Assembly (NCBI GenBank): GCA_965651695.1
Contig: CBFGTI010000030.1
Location: forward strand, 1 to 42,220
Length of the DNA: 42,220 bases
Source: Imperialibacter sp965651695
GTDB taxonomy: Bacteria; Bacteroidota; Bacteroidia; Cytophagales; Cyclobacteriaceae
Direction of reading: 5' to 3'
Part shown: positions 1 to 8,802 of the stretch, in pieces
Layout of the letters: each line of letters opens with the position of its first letter
Position numbering within the stretch: position 1 is the stretch's first letter
Translations under genes and position numbers: made by a program
The notes under the pieces: model-generated
Told to the model about the DNA's origin: nothing
The model's input: the letters and a program-made list of their open reading frames with translations, nothing else
The model's database searches: none

Positions 1-644
1 CCCGACAGATAGAGCACCGGTCCTGCTTTCTCCCCATTCGGAAAAACATACCCGTACCCCCCTTCAAAAATGAATTTCTGCTGATCAGAAATCCGGCCCT
101 GTGTGCCCACGTTTAATAGTGTAAAAAAGGTGTTGGGCGGTGCCTCGTCACCCTCACCAAATATATCACCCGGATAGCCTTTTGCAGCACCTAACCTGAA
201 AGTGGAATAAAGATTCCAGGGTTTGTTCTGCGGTAGTGTTCCCCACGTAATGCCTGCATCGCCGTTCAGGCTTTTGCCATCCGAGTCGTCAGCTATGCCC
301 AATCCCCCTTCTAGCCGCCAATTGGGTGCAAGCTGGTACCGGTTGGCAAACTTTATGGTGTAGGTAGCTTTGTCCGATCGTGTCACCCCTATCGCATCAA
401 CGCCCAAGTCGTATTTCCCCGTTATACCGTACTTGTAGCGCAGTAAGTAGCCCATTCCACCCGTGTGGGCGTCGTCAAACAAAACCACACCGCTGCCAAT
501 GCCGGCCGCCACTTCCGACTGTCCCTCTGGTGCGGTTTGCGGGCCCCCAAAAGTAACCATGGGAGCGGGCGGCGCAAACACCACGCAACCCTGAACAGCC
601 ACTGCGAGAGCTCCCACCAAAATCAAGATTAAAAACCGATTCAT
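1..644 (-). CDS. Outer-membrane beta-barrel-like lipoprotein (3' end beyond window)
   Basis: This is the N-terminal 214 residues of a gene that runs off the left edge of the window. It starts at an ATG at 644 with a short hydrophobic leader (MNRFLILILVGALAVAVQGC) ending in a plausible lipobox (VQGC), so Cys20 would be the lipidated residue. The remainder alternates polar and aromatic residues in short glycine-punctuated strands (for example YLLRYKYGITGKYDLGVDAIG and FANRYQLAPNWRLEGGLG), the pattern expected of a small outer-membrane or periplasmic-facing beta-barrel. No catalytic motif is visible and I do not recognise a named family. The stop codon is outside the window, so the true length is unknown. 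The 225 bp between this gene and the next hold no gene. Confidence 0.7.
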   Translation of the reverse strand, partial: MNRFLILILVGALAVAVQGCVVFAPPAPMVTFGGPQTAPEGQSEVAAGIGSGVVLFDDAHTGGMGYLLRYKYGITGKYDLGVDAIGVTRSDKATYTIKFANRYQLAPNWRLEGGLGIADDSDGKSLNGDAGITWGTLPQNKPWNLYSTFRLGAAKGYPGDIFGEGDEAPPNTFFTLLNVGTQGRISDQQKFIFEGGYGYVFPNGEKAGPVLYLS

Positions 645-869
645 GACGTAAGCAAGAGTTGAATTTCAAAAAAATTAATGGGTGGTCTGTTCTAAAAGGA
701 AAGCTGCCGGACCACAAATCCGAAGCCCCGCAATCCAATGATCAGCCTGCGGACGCTGCCACGGAACACATTATATGGAAAATTGCCTGGATGTTTCGTT
801 TCAGCGTGACCCAGGATGAAAAGCCGCTGTGCCACTAATCCGAAACCCGAAATCGACAATCCGAAATTC

Positions 870-1784
870 CTAATATCCCCACTTCTTCATTATCTCCAGA
901 TCTTCCTTTGCACATTCCATTGGCGTTTTGCCCTGGTAGCTTTCCTGCTCAATAATGAAGTGGATCGTTCCGTTTTTCTTTCCTAAATCAATCACCTCTT
1001 TCACCGGCACTATGCCTTTGCCCAAAATGGTGCTTTCATATCTCTCATCACCACCCTCTGCTTTAATTTCGTCTTTCACGTGCATAGAAGCAAAGCGGCC
1101 GGGCGACTTCTTCATCACCTCAAGTGCGGTGGCACCACCATTGTAAAGATTGCCGATGTCCAACTGCTGCATTACAAGGCCGGCATCGGTATTTTTCAGA
1201 ATGATGTCGTATAGCAATTCACCGTTCAGACTTTCATTAAATTCAAAGTCATGGTTGTGGTAGCCAAACAGCATCCCCGATTTTTTGCAGAGTTCCCCGC
1301 TTTTATTGAAGCGCTCCATCAGCAGCATTAGCTGATCGTATTCCTTCCGCTGGCCCTGCGTCATCGAGGGACTTATCACGTACATCTGCCCTACGGTGGC
1401 TGCATCTTCTATGGTGTACTTCCATACATCGGTAAAATCTTTCCTGCTGTCGTCCCAGTGTTCCCCGCGCAACACAGTGTGTCCACTAGGCATTTTCAAA
1501 CCCAGATCGTCGAGTACCTTTTTAAATTCTTTGGCCGGCCACCCATAAAACTTGCGGTCGATGTAGTTGGCGTGTTCCACATGTTTATAGCCCATGTCTG
1601 CCAGCGCTTTTAGCGTAGCCATGGGGTCATTTTTCATATCGTCACGTAGGGAATAAAGTTGAATTCCTGTGAGTTGCTTTCCTTTGGCGGCAAAGAGCGA
1701 TTCGGAGAGCAGGGAAGGTCCTGCTATAGCCAATGTGCCTGCCAAGGCACTTTTTTTGAGAAACTTTCTGCGGGAAGTACTCAT
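870..1784 (-). CDS. Tat-exported sugar phosphate isomerase/epimerase (xylose-isomerase-like TIM barrel)
   Basis: A 304-residue protein of the AP-endonuclease-2/xylose-isomerase-like TIM-barrel superfamily. Such proteins isomerise or epimerise sugars or keto sugars using a bound divalent metal. The N-terminus has a twin-arginine motif (SRRKFLKK) followed by a hydrophobic stretch ending near ALFAAKG, so it is predicted to be exported folded. Metal-ligand style motifs appear in order: HNHDFEF near residue 175, QQLDIGN near 205, HVKDE near 235 and a late EQESY near 280. A paralogue with the same architecture lies immediately upstream in transcription, with a hairpin between them. The substrate cannot be told from sequence. 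The family call is firm; the exact reaction is unknown. Confidence 0.85.
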   Translation of the reverse strand: MSTSRRKFLKKSALAGTLAIAGPSLLSESLFAAKGKQLTGIQLYSLRDDMKNDPMATLKALADMGYKHVEHANYIDRKFYGWPAKEFKKVLDDLGLKMPSGHTVLRGEHWDDSRKDFTDVWKYTIEDAATVGQMYVISPSMTQGQRKEYDQLMLLMERFNKSGELCKKSGMLFGYHNHDFEFNESLNGELLYDIILKNTDAGLVMQQLDIGNLYNGGATALEVMKKSPGRFASMHVKDEIKAEGGDERYESTILGKGIVPVKEVIDLGKKNGTIHFIIEQESYQGKTPMECAKEDLEIMKKWGY

Positions 1785-1823
1785 AATGGGTTGGATTAAA
1801 TTTGGGAATTAAGAAAGGGGAAA

Positions 1824-1858
1824 AAGCTTTACCAAACTGTTAGTGTTTAGTAAAGCTT
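1824..1858 (-). terminator. Hairpin terminator or attenuator between two isomerase genes
   Basis: A perfect 9-bp inverted repeat (AAGCTTTAC / GTAAAGCTT) is extended inwards, after one mismatch, by a further 4 bp (AAAC/GTTT), leaving a 7-nt loop. Read on the minus strand, the distal arm continues into a short T run, as in a factor-independent terminator. It begins 11 bp after the stop of the upstream isomerase gene (1869-2789) and lies before the start of the next one at 1784. It either separates two transcription units or reduces read-through within one. Confidence 0.6.
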
Positions 1859-1868
1859 GAGAGGTAAG

Positions 1869-2789
1869 TTAAGCGAACTGAAACTTCTTCATGTACTCCG
1901 CATCAGCTTTGGCGGCGTCCATTGGAGTGGTATTAGCATATTTTTCCTGCTCTACAATGTAATACTCCATGCCATTTTTATCTGCTGCTTTCAGCACCTG
2001 CGGAAAATTGATACTTCCAGTTCCCACGACGGTGGATGCATCACCTTCTCCCTGGGGAGCGTCTTTTTCTCTATCTTTCACATGGCAGAGCTTCCAACGG
2101 TTCGGGTATTTTTCGAAGTACGAAACCGGATCGGCACCCGGCGTCACCACCCAAAAAATATCCATTTGGAAATCAACGGTGTCAGGGTCGGTATTGTCCA
2201 TCAGATAGTCTTGCGGCATTTGGCCTTCCAGTTCTTCGAATGTGTAGCCGTGGTTGTGATAGGCGTATTTGATGCCTGCTTTTTTGGCCATAGCACCCCA
2301 TTGGTTGAATTTGTCAGCAACTTTTTTCCAGTCGTCCATGGTTTTCTGCGGCCCAATCCACGGAGTGATCAGGTATTTCATGCCGATTTCGGCAGCCTGA
2401 GCACATTTCTGCTCAAAGTTTTCATTGGTGTTGCAGTGGCTGGAAACAAAGCTCACTCCTATTTCATCCATAAATTTTTTGAAATCTGTATGGCTCATAC
2501 CCCAAAACATGCCCTGCGGCCCTTCGTAGCCCTCAAATTGTTTGTAGCCATAAGATGCCAGCTGGCGCATGGTCCCCTGCGGGTCGTTGGGGATCACGTC
2601 CCTAACAGAATAAAGCTGGATTCCAAAATCAGGAATAGACGGCTGAGGTGCTGCACTGGCCACTGAAGTTGTATCAGCGGACGATTCTGATTTGCTTTTG
2701 TTGTCTCCGCAACCCCACTGAGGAAGAATTAACGCTCCTGCCGATACGGCGCCAGCTGCCTGGATAAATTTGCGACGGTTGTAGTTCAT
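1869..2789 (-). CDS. Tat-exported sugar phosphate isomerase/epimerase paralogue, possibly lipidated
   Basis: A 306-residue paralogue of the downstream isomerase-like protein. It opens with a twin-arginine leader (NRRKFIQAAG) and a hydrophobic segment ending LILPQWGCGD. The Cys there could be a lipidation site, although Trp at -2 is unusual for a lipobox. A Ser/Ala-rich linker (about residues 30-50) precedes the TIM barrel. Putative metal-ligand motifs are HNHGYTFEE, QMDIFWV, HVKDRE and a late VEQEKY, matching the order in the neighbour. Bacteroidota often carry such exported isomerase-like proteins with Gfo/Idh oxidoreductases, and one lies at 4754-6190. The substrate is unknown. Confidence 0.83.
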   Translation of the reverse strand: MNYNRRKFIQAAGAVSAGALILPQWGCGDNKSKSESSADTTSVASAAPQPSIPDFGIQLYSVRDVIPNDPQGTMRQLASYGYKQFEGYEGPQGMFWGMSHTDFKKFMDEIGVSFVSSHCNTNENFEQKCAQAAEIGMKYLITPWIGPQKTMDDWKKVADKFNQWGAMAKKAGIKYAYHNHGYTFEELEGQMPQDYLMDNTDPDTVDFQMDIFWVVTPGADPVSYFEKYPNRWKLCHVKDREKDAPQGEGDASTVVGTGSINFPQVLKAADKNGMEYYIVEQEKYANTTPMDAAKADAEYMKKFQFA

Positions 2790-3027
2790 TTTAAATAGGT
2801 TGTTTAAGAAAGTTAAACTGGTATGAAGTCGCTCTTAAAAAAGCGGCTTTAAAAATACAATCTAGCAAATTATTGGTTGCGAAAGAAGGAGCTTTTACAG
2901 GCGGTGTAGTTTTGTTGTAAACCACCGGTGTTGCTTTCAGCCCTTTTGTGCAGCACCGGTTGCTAAGCGTTGCACACCGTCGAAAGCCGGTTGTATCAGT
3001 ACAAATGAACAGGCGCTCTAGTATAAG

Positions 3028-3516
3028 CTACAGCCTCAGGTAGGTGATAAGGTCGGTGTTTTCTATCTTGGTTATGCCCAATTCTCTCAAAATGGTGATT
3101 ACCTGGCCCCGGTGGTAGCTTCCGTGATTAACCACGTGAAAAAGAATGTCTTCTATAACGGTTTCATAGGCATTGTTGCGCATATTGCGGTAGTTGAGCT
3201 TTTGCGCCAGAAACTCTGGGCTCAGGGTGGAAACATACTGCTGCATGTCTTTGGCGGAGCTAACCAGCGCTTCCATAATTTCCTTTTTACCGCCCTCAAA
3301 TGTAAGCCGTGGCCACTTATCCATCACCCCGCCCTTAATTCTCGTGGGCCATATTACCTGCGCTTCCCATATGTGAAGCAGCGTTTCCCGAAGTGTAGGA
3401 TAGCTGCTTTTGACTGGTGCTGTGAAAAGCTCTTCAGGTACCTCGGCCAAAGTTTTAACAAGTTCTTCATTGGCCCACACGTTGTAGGCGAGGTGTCGGT
3501 GGATGTTATAAGACAT
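3028..3516 (-). CDS. DinB/YfiT-like four-helix-bundle protein
   Basis: A 162-residue protein with the DinB fold signature: an N-terminal helix (HRHLAYNVWANEELVKTL), a first metal-binding His in LLHIWEAQ near residue 48, and a second His pair in FHVVNHGSYHRGQV near residues 127-136. These three histidines usually hold a divalent metal in DinB-family proteins, some of which are thiol-dependent transferases. Most Bacteroidota members have no known substrate. The gene begins 18 bp after the stop of nothing on this strand that it obviously shares a role with; the toxin-antitoxin pair lies just upstream. The family is well supported, the function is open. Confidence 0.85.
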   Translation of the reverse strand: MSYNIHRHLAYNVWANEELVKTLAEVPEELFTAPVKSSYPTLRETLLHIWEAQVIWPTRIKGGVMDKWPRLTFEGGKKEIMEALVSSAKDMQQYVSTLSPEFLAQKLNYRNMRNNAYETVIEDILFHVVNHGSYHRGQVITILRELGITKIENTDLITYLRL

Positions 3517-3531
3517 AAATAATTAAATATG

Positions 3532-3828
3532 TTATTCTAAATCGAGGAGTTTTGAGCCATGAATTATCCTAAGGACTTCTATCTCCTGATCAGTTTTGAG
3601 GTAATATACAATCCGGTATTTCCCCTGCAGCAGCTCTCTTATTTGCGGATTTTCAAACTCCCTGACCTGTTTCCCAAGCAATGGATAATCTACCAGAAGA
3701 TCAATTTTATCAAATATTTTATTTATAAAGGCACGTGCGATAGAGTTGGATGTTTCGCCTATTATTGACTCGATCTCTTCCAAGTCTAAATACGCTGACT
3801 CCGTGAGGTCTACTTTTGCGTTTCCCAT
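3532..3828 (-). CDS. RelE/ParE-type toxin of a type II toxin-antitoxin pair
   Basis: A 98-residue protein with the RelE/ParE layout: an N-terminal strand (KVDLTESAYLDLEEI), two helices with a DYPLLGKQV turn, then a C-terminal sheet with RELLQGKYRIVYYL and IEVLRIIHGSK. This superfamily contains ribosome-dependent mRNA endonucleases and gyrase poisons; the sequence alone does not say which. Its start lies within the 3' end of the antitoxin gene (19-bp overlap), the normal translational coupling for such modules with the antitoxin first. The DinB-like gene follows 15 bp later. Confidence 0.85.
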   Translation of the reverse strand: MGNAKVDLTESAYLDLEEIESIIGETSNSIARAFINKIFDKIDLLVDYPLLGKQVREFENPQIRELLQGKYRIVYYLKTDQEIEVLRIIHGSKLLDLE

Positions 3829-3998
3829 TTGCTTCGCATCCGCTTTTTCGCTTCTTCCAAAGTCAGAACTTTCCCTTCAGCTATATCTTGCAATCCCTTT
3901 TCGACCTTTTCGACAAAAACAAGCTTTTCCACAAGCTCTTCAATATTAAACTCCTCGGGAAGACTTTCCAACGTTTCAATTACTTTGCTTTTTCTCAT
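3810..3998 (-). CDS. Small antitoxin of the RelE/ParE pair
   Basis: A 62-residue, highly charged and largely helical protein. It has an acidic middle (ESLPEEFNIEELVEKLVFVEKVEKG) and a basic C-terminal tail (EEAKKRMRSKWETQK). It is transcribed first and overlaps the toxin start by 19 bp. Size, order and composition match the short non-classical antitoxins that accompany RelE/ParE toxins in Bacteroidota; no recognisable DNA-binding domain is evident. The assignment rests mainly on context. Confidence 0.8.
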   Translation of the reverse strand: MRKSKVIETLESLPEEFNIEELVEKLVFVEKVEKGLQDIAEGKVLTLEEAKKRMRSKWETQK

Positions 3999-4072
3999 GT
4001 TTTAGCTTCAATGAACAACCCTCCGCAATTTAAAAATATTAATCGAAGGGAAAGTGTTCCACTCATTTTTCA

Positions 4073-4675
4073 CTAATCCTCAAACAGTTCCAGCTGTTCC
4101 GGCAGTAGCCTGAACGACTTACGGTGGTAGGGCGTCACACCATGTTCCTTAATTGCTCTGCGGTGGTCTTCAGTCGGATACCCCTTGTTTTTGGCCCAAA
4201 AGTAGGGAGGAAATTCTTCCCCGAGCCGCGCCATCCATTCATCGCGGTACGTTTTAGCTAAAATGGATGCCGCCGCAATGCTGTAATACAACCCATCGCC
4301 CTGGATGATGCAGCTATGGGGCAGGCTCTTATACGGTTTAAACCGGTTGCCGTCAATCAACAAATGCCCCGGCTGTACTTTAAGCTGCTCCACGGCCCTG
4401 TGCATGGCCAGAAAAGAGGCGTTCAGAATATTGATTTTATCGATTTCGTCGTGAGTGCACCAGGCTACCGCCCAGGCGATGGCCGTCTGCATTATCACCT
4501 CCTTTAGCTCGATACGCTGCTTTTCTGTGAGTTGCTTCGAATCGGTAAGGATGGGGTGGCTGAAATTGGCAGGTAATATTACCGCAGCCGCCACTACCGG
4601 TCCCGCCAGGCAGCCACGGCCGGCCTCATCGCAGCCGGCTTCAATCACTCCCTCGGTATGATAGGCTCTGAGCAT
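4073..4675 (-). CDS. rnhB: Ribonuclease HII
   Basis: This enzyme cleaves RNA in RNA-DNA hybrids and removes single misincorporated ribonucleotides. The diagnostic CDEAGRG motif sits about 16 residues from the start, followed by GPVVAAAVIL, the LTDSKQLTEKQR segment, LIDGN (second catalytic acid region) and the ASILAKTYRD motif. I chose the ATG at 4675 (200 residues) over the ATG at 4693 because typical members begin only a few residues before the IEAGCDEAGRG segment. The C-terminus with YHRKSFRLLPEQ is also typical. It is complete and seems intact, transcribed convergently to nothing nearby and divergently from the Gfo/Idh gene. Confidence 0.95.
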   Translation of the reverse strand: MLRAYHTEGVIEAGCDEAGRGCLAGPVVAAAVILPANFSHPILTDSKQLTEKQRIELKEVIMQTAIAWAVAWCTHDEIDKINILNASFLAMHRAVEQLKVQPGHLLIDGNRFKPYKSLPHSCIIQGDGLYYSIAAASILAKTYRDEWMARLGEEFPPYFWAKNKGYPTEDHRRAIKEHGVTPYHRKSFRLLPEQLELFED

Positions 4676-4753
4676 GTGCGAAATAAAACACATTTTTCAA
4701 GAAATCTATGACGAAGCTGTTTAAATTGGGTTGTTAATCCAACGAAAGACGGT

Positions 4754-6190
4754 ATGCCTACACCTAAAGCTTCTTTACTATCCGCTTCCGATTCCCGGAG
4801 AAATTTTCTGAAAACCACCGGCCTTATAGCAGCAGGCATAACGATTGTGCCACGCTATGTGCTTGGAGGCAAGGGCTATGTGGCACCAAGCGATACGTTG
4901 TATGTGGGAGGAATTGGTGTAGGTGGCAAGGGTGAAGTAGATATGCAGGGTATTGCAGAAAGTAAAAACGCCAAAATCGTGGCCCTGTGCGATGTGGACG
5001 ATAACAGTGCAAAAAAATCGAGGAGCAGGTTCCCGAAAGCCGCTTACTATAAAGATTACAGGCTCATGCTTGAGAAAGAAGCCGGCAATCTCGATGCTGT
5101 TTGTGTGTCAACGCCCGACCATATGCATGCACACCAGGCGCTGGCAGCCATGTCGATGGGCAAGCATGTGTATGTGCAAAAGCCACTGACTCACGACATT
5201 TATGAAGCCCGGCTGCTTACGGAGGCGGCAAATAAATACAAGGTAGTTACTCAAATGGGCAATCAGGGGGCGTCGGGCGATGATGTGCGCACCGTAAAGG
5301 AGTGGGTGGACGCCGGCTTGATTGGCGAAATAAGCAGGGTGCATTCGTGGACCAACAGGCCGGTGTGGCCCCAGGGGCTGCCTACACCCAAAGGGAAACA
5401 CGAGGTGCCACAGCAGTTGGACTGGGATCTCTGGATTGGCTGTGCCGACTACGTGGATTACGACCCAGCGTACCACCCCTTTAACTGGCGAGGCTGGTGG
5501 CCCTATGGTACCGGCGCCCTGGGAGATATGGCCTGCCACATTTTAGATCCGTTTTTTAGGATACTTCCGGTGAAATACGCCTCCGAGGTAGAATGCAGTG
5601 CATCGACGGTTTGGTCCGATTTTTTTGTAGAAGCCGACTACCCCGACAGCTGTCCTCCTTCCTCAATTATTCACTTTACCTTCCCAAGAACCGACGGCAA
5701 AGGAGACATCCGGCTCACATGGATGGACGGCGGCCTTTTGCCCGAACGGCCGGTTGAATTGCTGCCGGATGAAACAATGGGCGATACAGACGGCGGCTTA
5801 ATAATGGAAGGCACTAAAGGTAAAATAATGACGGGCATGTGGGGCCGCAATCCTACACTGCTGCCTAGCGCCCGTATGAAGACAGAGACCTTCCCGAAGC
5901 AAACGCTGCCACGGGTGCCGGAAGGTCACTACATAGAGTGGGTAAATGCCGCCATCGCGGGTTTTGGCAAGGGCGCAACCAGCTCCGCATTCGACTATAG
6001 CGGGCCATTTACCGAGGCCATCCTGCTGGGCAACGTGGCTTTGCGGGCATACCAAATGAAGAAGGGAAATAGCTATCCGGGCCGCAAAAAACTTGTGTGG
6101 GATGCGCAAAATATGAAGGTGACCAATTTTGCCGAGGCAAATCAGTACGTGCAACGAAAATACAGGAAGGGGTGGGAACTGAAAGGCTAA
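4754..6190 (+). CDS. Tat-exported Gfo/Idh/MocA family NAD(P)-dependent oxidoreductase
   Basis: A 478-residue oxidoreductase with a twin-arginine leader (SRRNFLKTTG then a hydrophobic run). It has an N-terminal Rossmann motif (GGIGVGGKG), an aspartate-containing second strand (VALCDVDD) and the family's cofactor/substrate motif as VQKPL near residue 142, followed by the GNQG segment. The C-terminal domain includes long aromatic loops (WIGCADYVDYDPAYHPFNWRGWW region) typical of the secreted Bacteroidota/Planctomycetes subgroup. Such enzymes oxidise or reduce sugar carbons, often forming 3-keto sugars. With exported isomerase-like proteins at 870-2789 and a ROK kinase downstream, it probably belongs to sugar catabolism. 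Confidence 0.9.
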   Translation: MPTPKASLLSASDSRRNFLKTTGLIAAGITIVPRYVLGGKGYVAPSDTLYVGGIGVGGKGEVDMQGIAESKNAKIVALCDVDDNSAKKSRSRFPKAAYYKDYRLMLEKEAGNLDAVCVSTPDHMHAHQALAAMSMGKHVYVQKPLTHDIYEARLLTEAANKYKVVTQMGNQGASGDDVRTVKEWVDAGLIGEISRVHSWTNRPVWPQGLPTPKGKHEVPQQLDWDLWIGCADYVDYDPAYHPFNWRGWWPYGTGALGDMACHILDPFFRILPVKYASEVECSASTVWSDFFVEADYPDSCPPSSIIHFTFPRTDGKGDIRLTWMDGGLLPERPVELLPDETMGDTDGGLIMEGTKGKIMTGMWGRNPTLLPSARMKTETFPKQTLPRVPEGHYIEWVNAAIAGFGKGATSSAFDYSGPFTEAILLGNVALRAYQMKKGNSYPGRKKLVWDAQNMKVTNFAEANQYVQRKYRKGWELKG

Positions 6191-6382
6191 AATAAGTTGC
6201 AGGCTTCAACGGCCCGTCTTTTACCTTCTTGAAAAATTATTGATTTGTTGATCGACCAACGGTCCGTCGGTTCTTGAGGGTAACGGCCTTAGCGGCCCAT
6301 GAAAATTAAAATTAGCCTTTAACCTGCTTTGCATTTCTCATGCAGCAGTGTCTATCTTCATGCCTCATAAAAAATTGTAGCG

Positions 6383-7291
6383 ATGAGACCACTTTGGGGT
6401 ATCGACCTCGGCGGAACCAAGATTGAGGGCGTAATTATTGCTTCAGATCAGCGGCCGGATGTAATTACAAGGTTAAGGATCCCGACAGAAGCCGAGCAGG
6501 GGTATCAGCATATTGTTGACCAAATAGGCAGACTGGTAAACATGATGAAAGAGGAGAGCGGACTGGAGCCAGCCGTTGTAGGTATCGGGACCCCCGGGGC
6601 GATGGATCCCTCAACTAATACACTTAAAAATTCAAATACTACCTGCCTCAACGGCCAACCGCTGCGGCAGGATATCGAGCGAAAACTGGGCGTACCTGTA
6701 AAAATGGCCAACGATGCCAACTGTTTTGCCATAGCAGAAGCTTTGTGGGGGGCGGTGCCGGAAAAGGTTCCTGATGCAAAGGTGGTTTTTGGCGTAATAA
6801 TGGGCACTGGTGTGGGGGGCGGCCTTGTAATGTACGGCAAAGTGCCCAACGGAAGGCATGGGATAGCTGGCGAATGGGGGCATAATTTTCTGGATGAGTC
6901 GGGCGGGCCTTGCTATTGTGGCAAAACCGGCTGTGTAGAGCAGGTACTTTCCGGGCCGGCGCTGCAGCGCTATTACGAGAAGATTTCTGGAGAAAAGAGA
7001 AAGCTTCCGGAGATAGTAAGAAGGGCGCACGAAGGAAATGATCCAGCGGCTATTCAAACCGTGGAGAGAATGATAACCATGTTTGGAAAGGCTATAGCTG
7101 TAATTATCAATATAATAGACCCTGATGCTATAGTGCTTGGAGGCGGTGTTGGTAATGTGGAAGAGCTCTACACGCGAGGCATTGAAGAGGCTGCCAGGCA
7201 CCTGTTTAACCCGCGGTTGGAAACGCCCTTCCTTAAACCTAAGCTGGGAGATAGCGCCGGTGTTTTTGGAGCGGCCCTGCTAACAGTATGA
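6383..7291 (+). CDS. ROK-family sugar kinase
   Basis: A 302-residue cytoplasmic ROK protein. The N-terminal phosphate-binding loop is GIDLGGTKIEG; the catalytic aspartate lies in the NDANCFA motif near residue 111. The ROK zinc site is complete: a His in GEWGHN near residue 167, then CYCGKTGCVE (Cys177, Cys179, Cys184). It lacks an N-terminal helix-turn-helix, so it is a kinase (glucokinase or N-acylhexosamine kinase type) rather than a repressor. Which hexose is phosphorylated cannot be decided. It lies 192 bp after the Gfo/Idh gene on the same strand. Confidence 0.9.
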   Translation: MRPLWGIDLGGTKIEGVIIASDQRPDVITRLRIPTEAEQGYQHIVDQIGRLVNMMKEESGLEPAVVGIGTPGAMDPSTNTLKNSNTTCLNGQPLRQDIERKLGVPVKMANDANCFAIAEALWGAVPEKVPDAKVVFGVIMGTGVGGGLVMYGKVPNGRHGIAGEWGHNFLDESGGPCYCGKTGCVEQVLSGPALQRYYEKISGEKRKLPEIVRRAHEGNDPAAIQTVERMITMFGKAIAVIINIIDPDAIVLGGGVGNVEELYTRGIEEAARHLFNPRLETPFLKPKLGDSAGVFGAALLTV

Positions 7292-7398
7292 TGGCTAAAT
7301 TATGTTCAGTTTTTTCTTAGAATAGTAAAACATTGGGCCTTTGCTTATTTTTAACTAAGTTTTCACAATTTTTCAGACCTTTGATCTTACTTATCTGA

Positions 7399-8802
7399 AT
7401 GAATAATCGCCGTTCTTTTATTAAGAAGTTAATGATGGCCCTGCCTGCGGGTTATGCACTGCCTGGTCTCCTTACTTCGTGCTCCACTAAAGACAACTTG
7501 TTCGAAGACTTGAATTTTTCGGGCAAAGTGATCGTGATTGGGGCGGGTGCAGCCGGCTTGCATGCTGCATATATTTTACACAAAAATGGCGTAGACGTTC
7601 AGGTGCTTGAGGCCTACAACAGAATTGGCGGCCGCATAAGAAAGCTGGAAAACTTTGCAGGTTATCCACTCGAGCTTGGCGCAGAGGCGGTGCATGGCAG
7701 AAAGTCGGTGTTTTACGACTCCATTAGAATATCCAATTTTGAGTCGTATGAGCTGAAGGGAAAGGATGTTTACAATATAAATGAAGAACTGGTGTTTGGC
7801 GACGCCATTGCCTCTAATCCTGTGTACCTGGAGACAGAAAGCTTGCACCAGCGGATAATTAACTACAGCGGGCCAGATATACCCATTGCTACTTTTCTTG
7901 AGGCTGAGGGAGCGTCTGAAGAGGCTATGCAGCTATTGAATGCTATTATCGGAAACGAATATGGAACCGACAACGACAGTATTGGGATTTTGGGCTACCA
8001 GGAAGCTGAAAAAAAATGGACTGCCGGCGAAGGGGATATCATCCTGCGTACCAAAGGGCTGAGCGATGTGCTTGAGGTGCAATATTCAGCCATCATGTCG
8101 AAAATCAGGCTCAGCACTCCCGTGCGGGAAATAGACTACAGTGGAAGCAAAATCATTGTAACAGACCATGCCAGCCAAACCTATGAGGCTGACAAGCTGA
8201 TTGTGACGGTGCCACTTTCTATCTTAAAGGAAGGGGCGATTGCATTTACCCCCGCATTCTCGGAAGAGAAGATTGAAGCCATGGATAAGCTTGGAATGGA
8301 TCACGGCATGAAAATCTTTATGAGGTTTAGCCAGAACTTCTGGGGCGATGACACAGGCTCGGTGTATCCGGGGGGCATCATTCCCGAATATACGGTGCCC
8401 GGGTGGGGGCGTGAGTCGCAGTTCAACGATAACCAGATTTTTTTTAACAACATCCTTGTGGGTTTTGCCAATGGTTCTGCTGCGGCTTTTCTGACGGAGG
8501 AGGGGCAAAACGCTGTCACGATTGCGCTAAGAGACCTCGACGAAGCCTTTAACGGGCAGGCATCGCAGTATCTTACCGAATACCATATAATGGATTGGTC
8601 GCAGGAAACCTTCATAAAGGGAGCTTATTCTTATCCAAAGCCGGAAGGTGCAGGCGCACGGGAGGCATTGGCGGCTCCCATCGACGAAAAAGTTTATTTT
8701 GCTGGTGAAGCCACACATACAACCGGCCACTTCGGCACGGTGCACGGCGCAATGGAAACAGGTTATAGAGCAGCTTACGAGGTATTAAAGAGCATTTCAT
8801 GA
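7399..8802 (+). CDS. Flavin-containing amine oxidase, Tat lipoprotein
   Basis: A 467-residue FAD-dependent amine oxidase of the monoamine/polyamine oxidase superfamily. The leader combines a twin-arginine motif (NNRRSFIKKL) with a lipobox (LLTSC), so it is likely exported folded and anchored to a membrane. The FAD-binding segment VIVIGAGAAGLHAA followed by an acidic strand end (VLEAYNRIGGR) begins near residue 44. The C-terminal FAD motif is FAGEATHTTGHFGTVHGA. The substrate amine is not evident. The stop codon overlaps the start of the next gene (ATGA at 8799-8802), indicating translational coupling to an outer-membrane protein. Confidence 0.9.
   Translation: MNNRRSFIKKLMMALPAGYALPGLLTSCSTKDNLFEDLNFSGKVIVIGAGAAGLHAAYILHKNGVDVQVLEAYNRIGGRIRKLENFAGYPLELGAEAVHGRKSVFYDSIRISNFESYELKGKDVYNINEELVFGDAIASNPVYLETESLHQRIINYSGPDIPIATFLEAEGASEEAMQLLNAIIGNEYGTDNDSIGILGYQEAEKKWTAGEGDIILRTKGLSDVLEVQYSAIMSKIRLSTPVREIDYSGSKIIVTDHASQTYEADKLIVTVPLSILKEGAIAFTPAFSEEKIEAMDKLGMDHGMKIFMRFSQNFWGDDTGSVYPGGIIPEYTVPGWGRESQFNDNQIFFNNILVGFANGSAAAFLTEEGQNAVTIALRDLDEAFNGQASQYLTEYHIMDWSQETFIKGAYSYPKPEGAGAREALAAPIDEKVYFAGEATHTTGHFGTVHGAMETGYRAAYEVLKSIS

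Noticed and set aside
836..870. Short AATCCGAAA-like repeats before the first isomerase gene's end
   Set aside because: Only two or three imperfect short copies in a small gap, with no symmetry; probably chance or a degenerate remnant.
1857..2666. 269-codon open frame on the plus strand
   Set aside because: It is antisense to the Tat-exported isomerase gene, whose motifs are clear.
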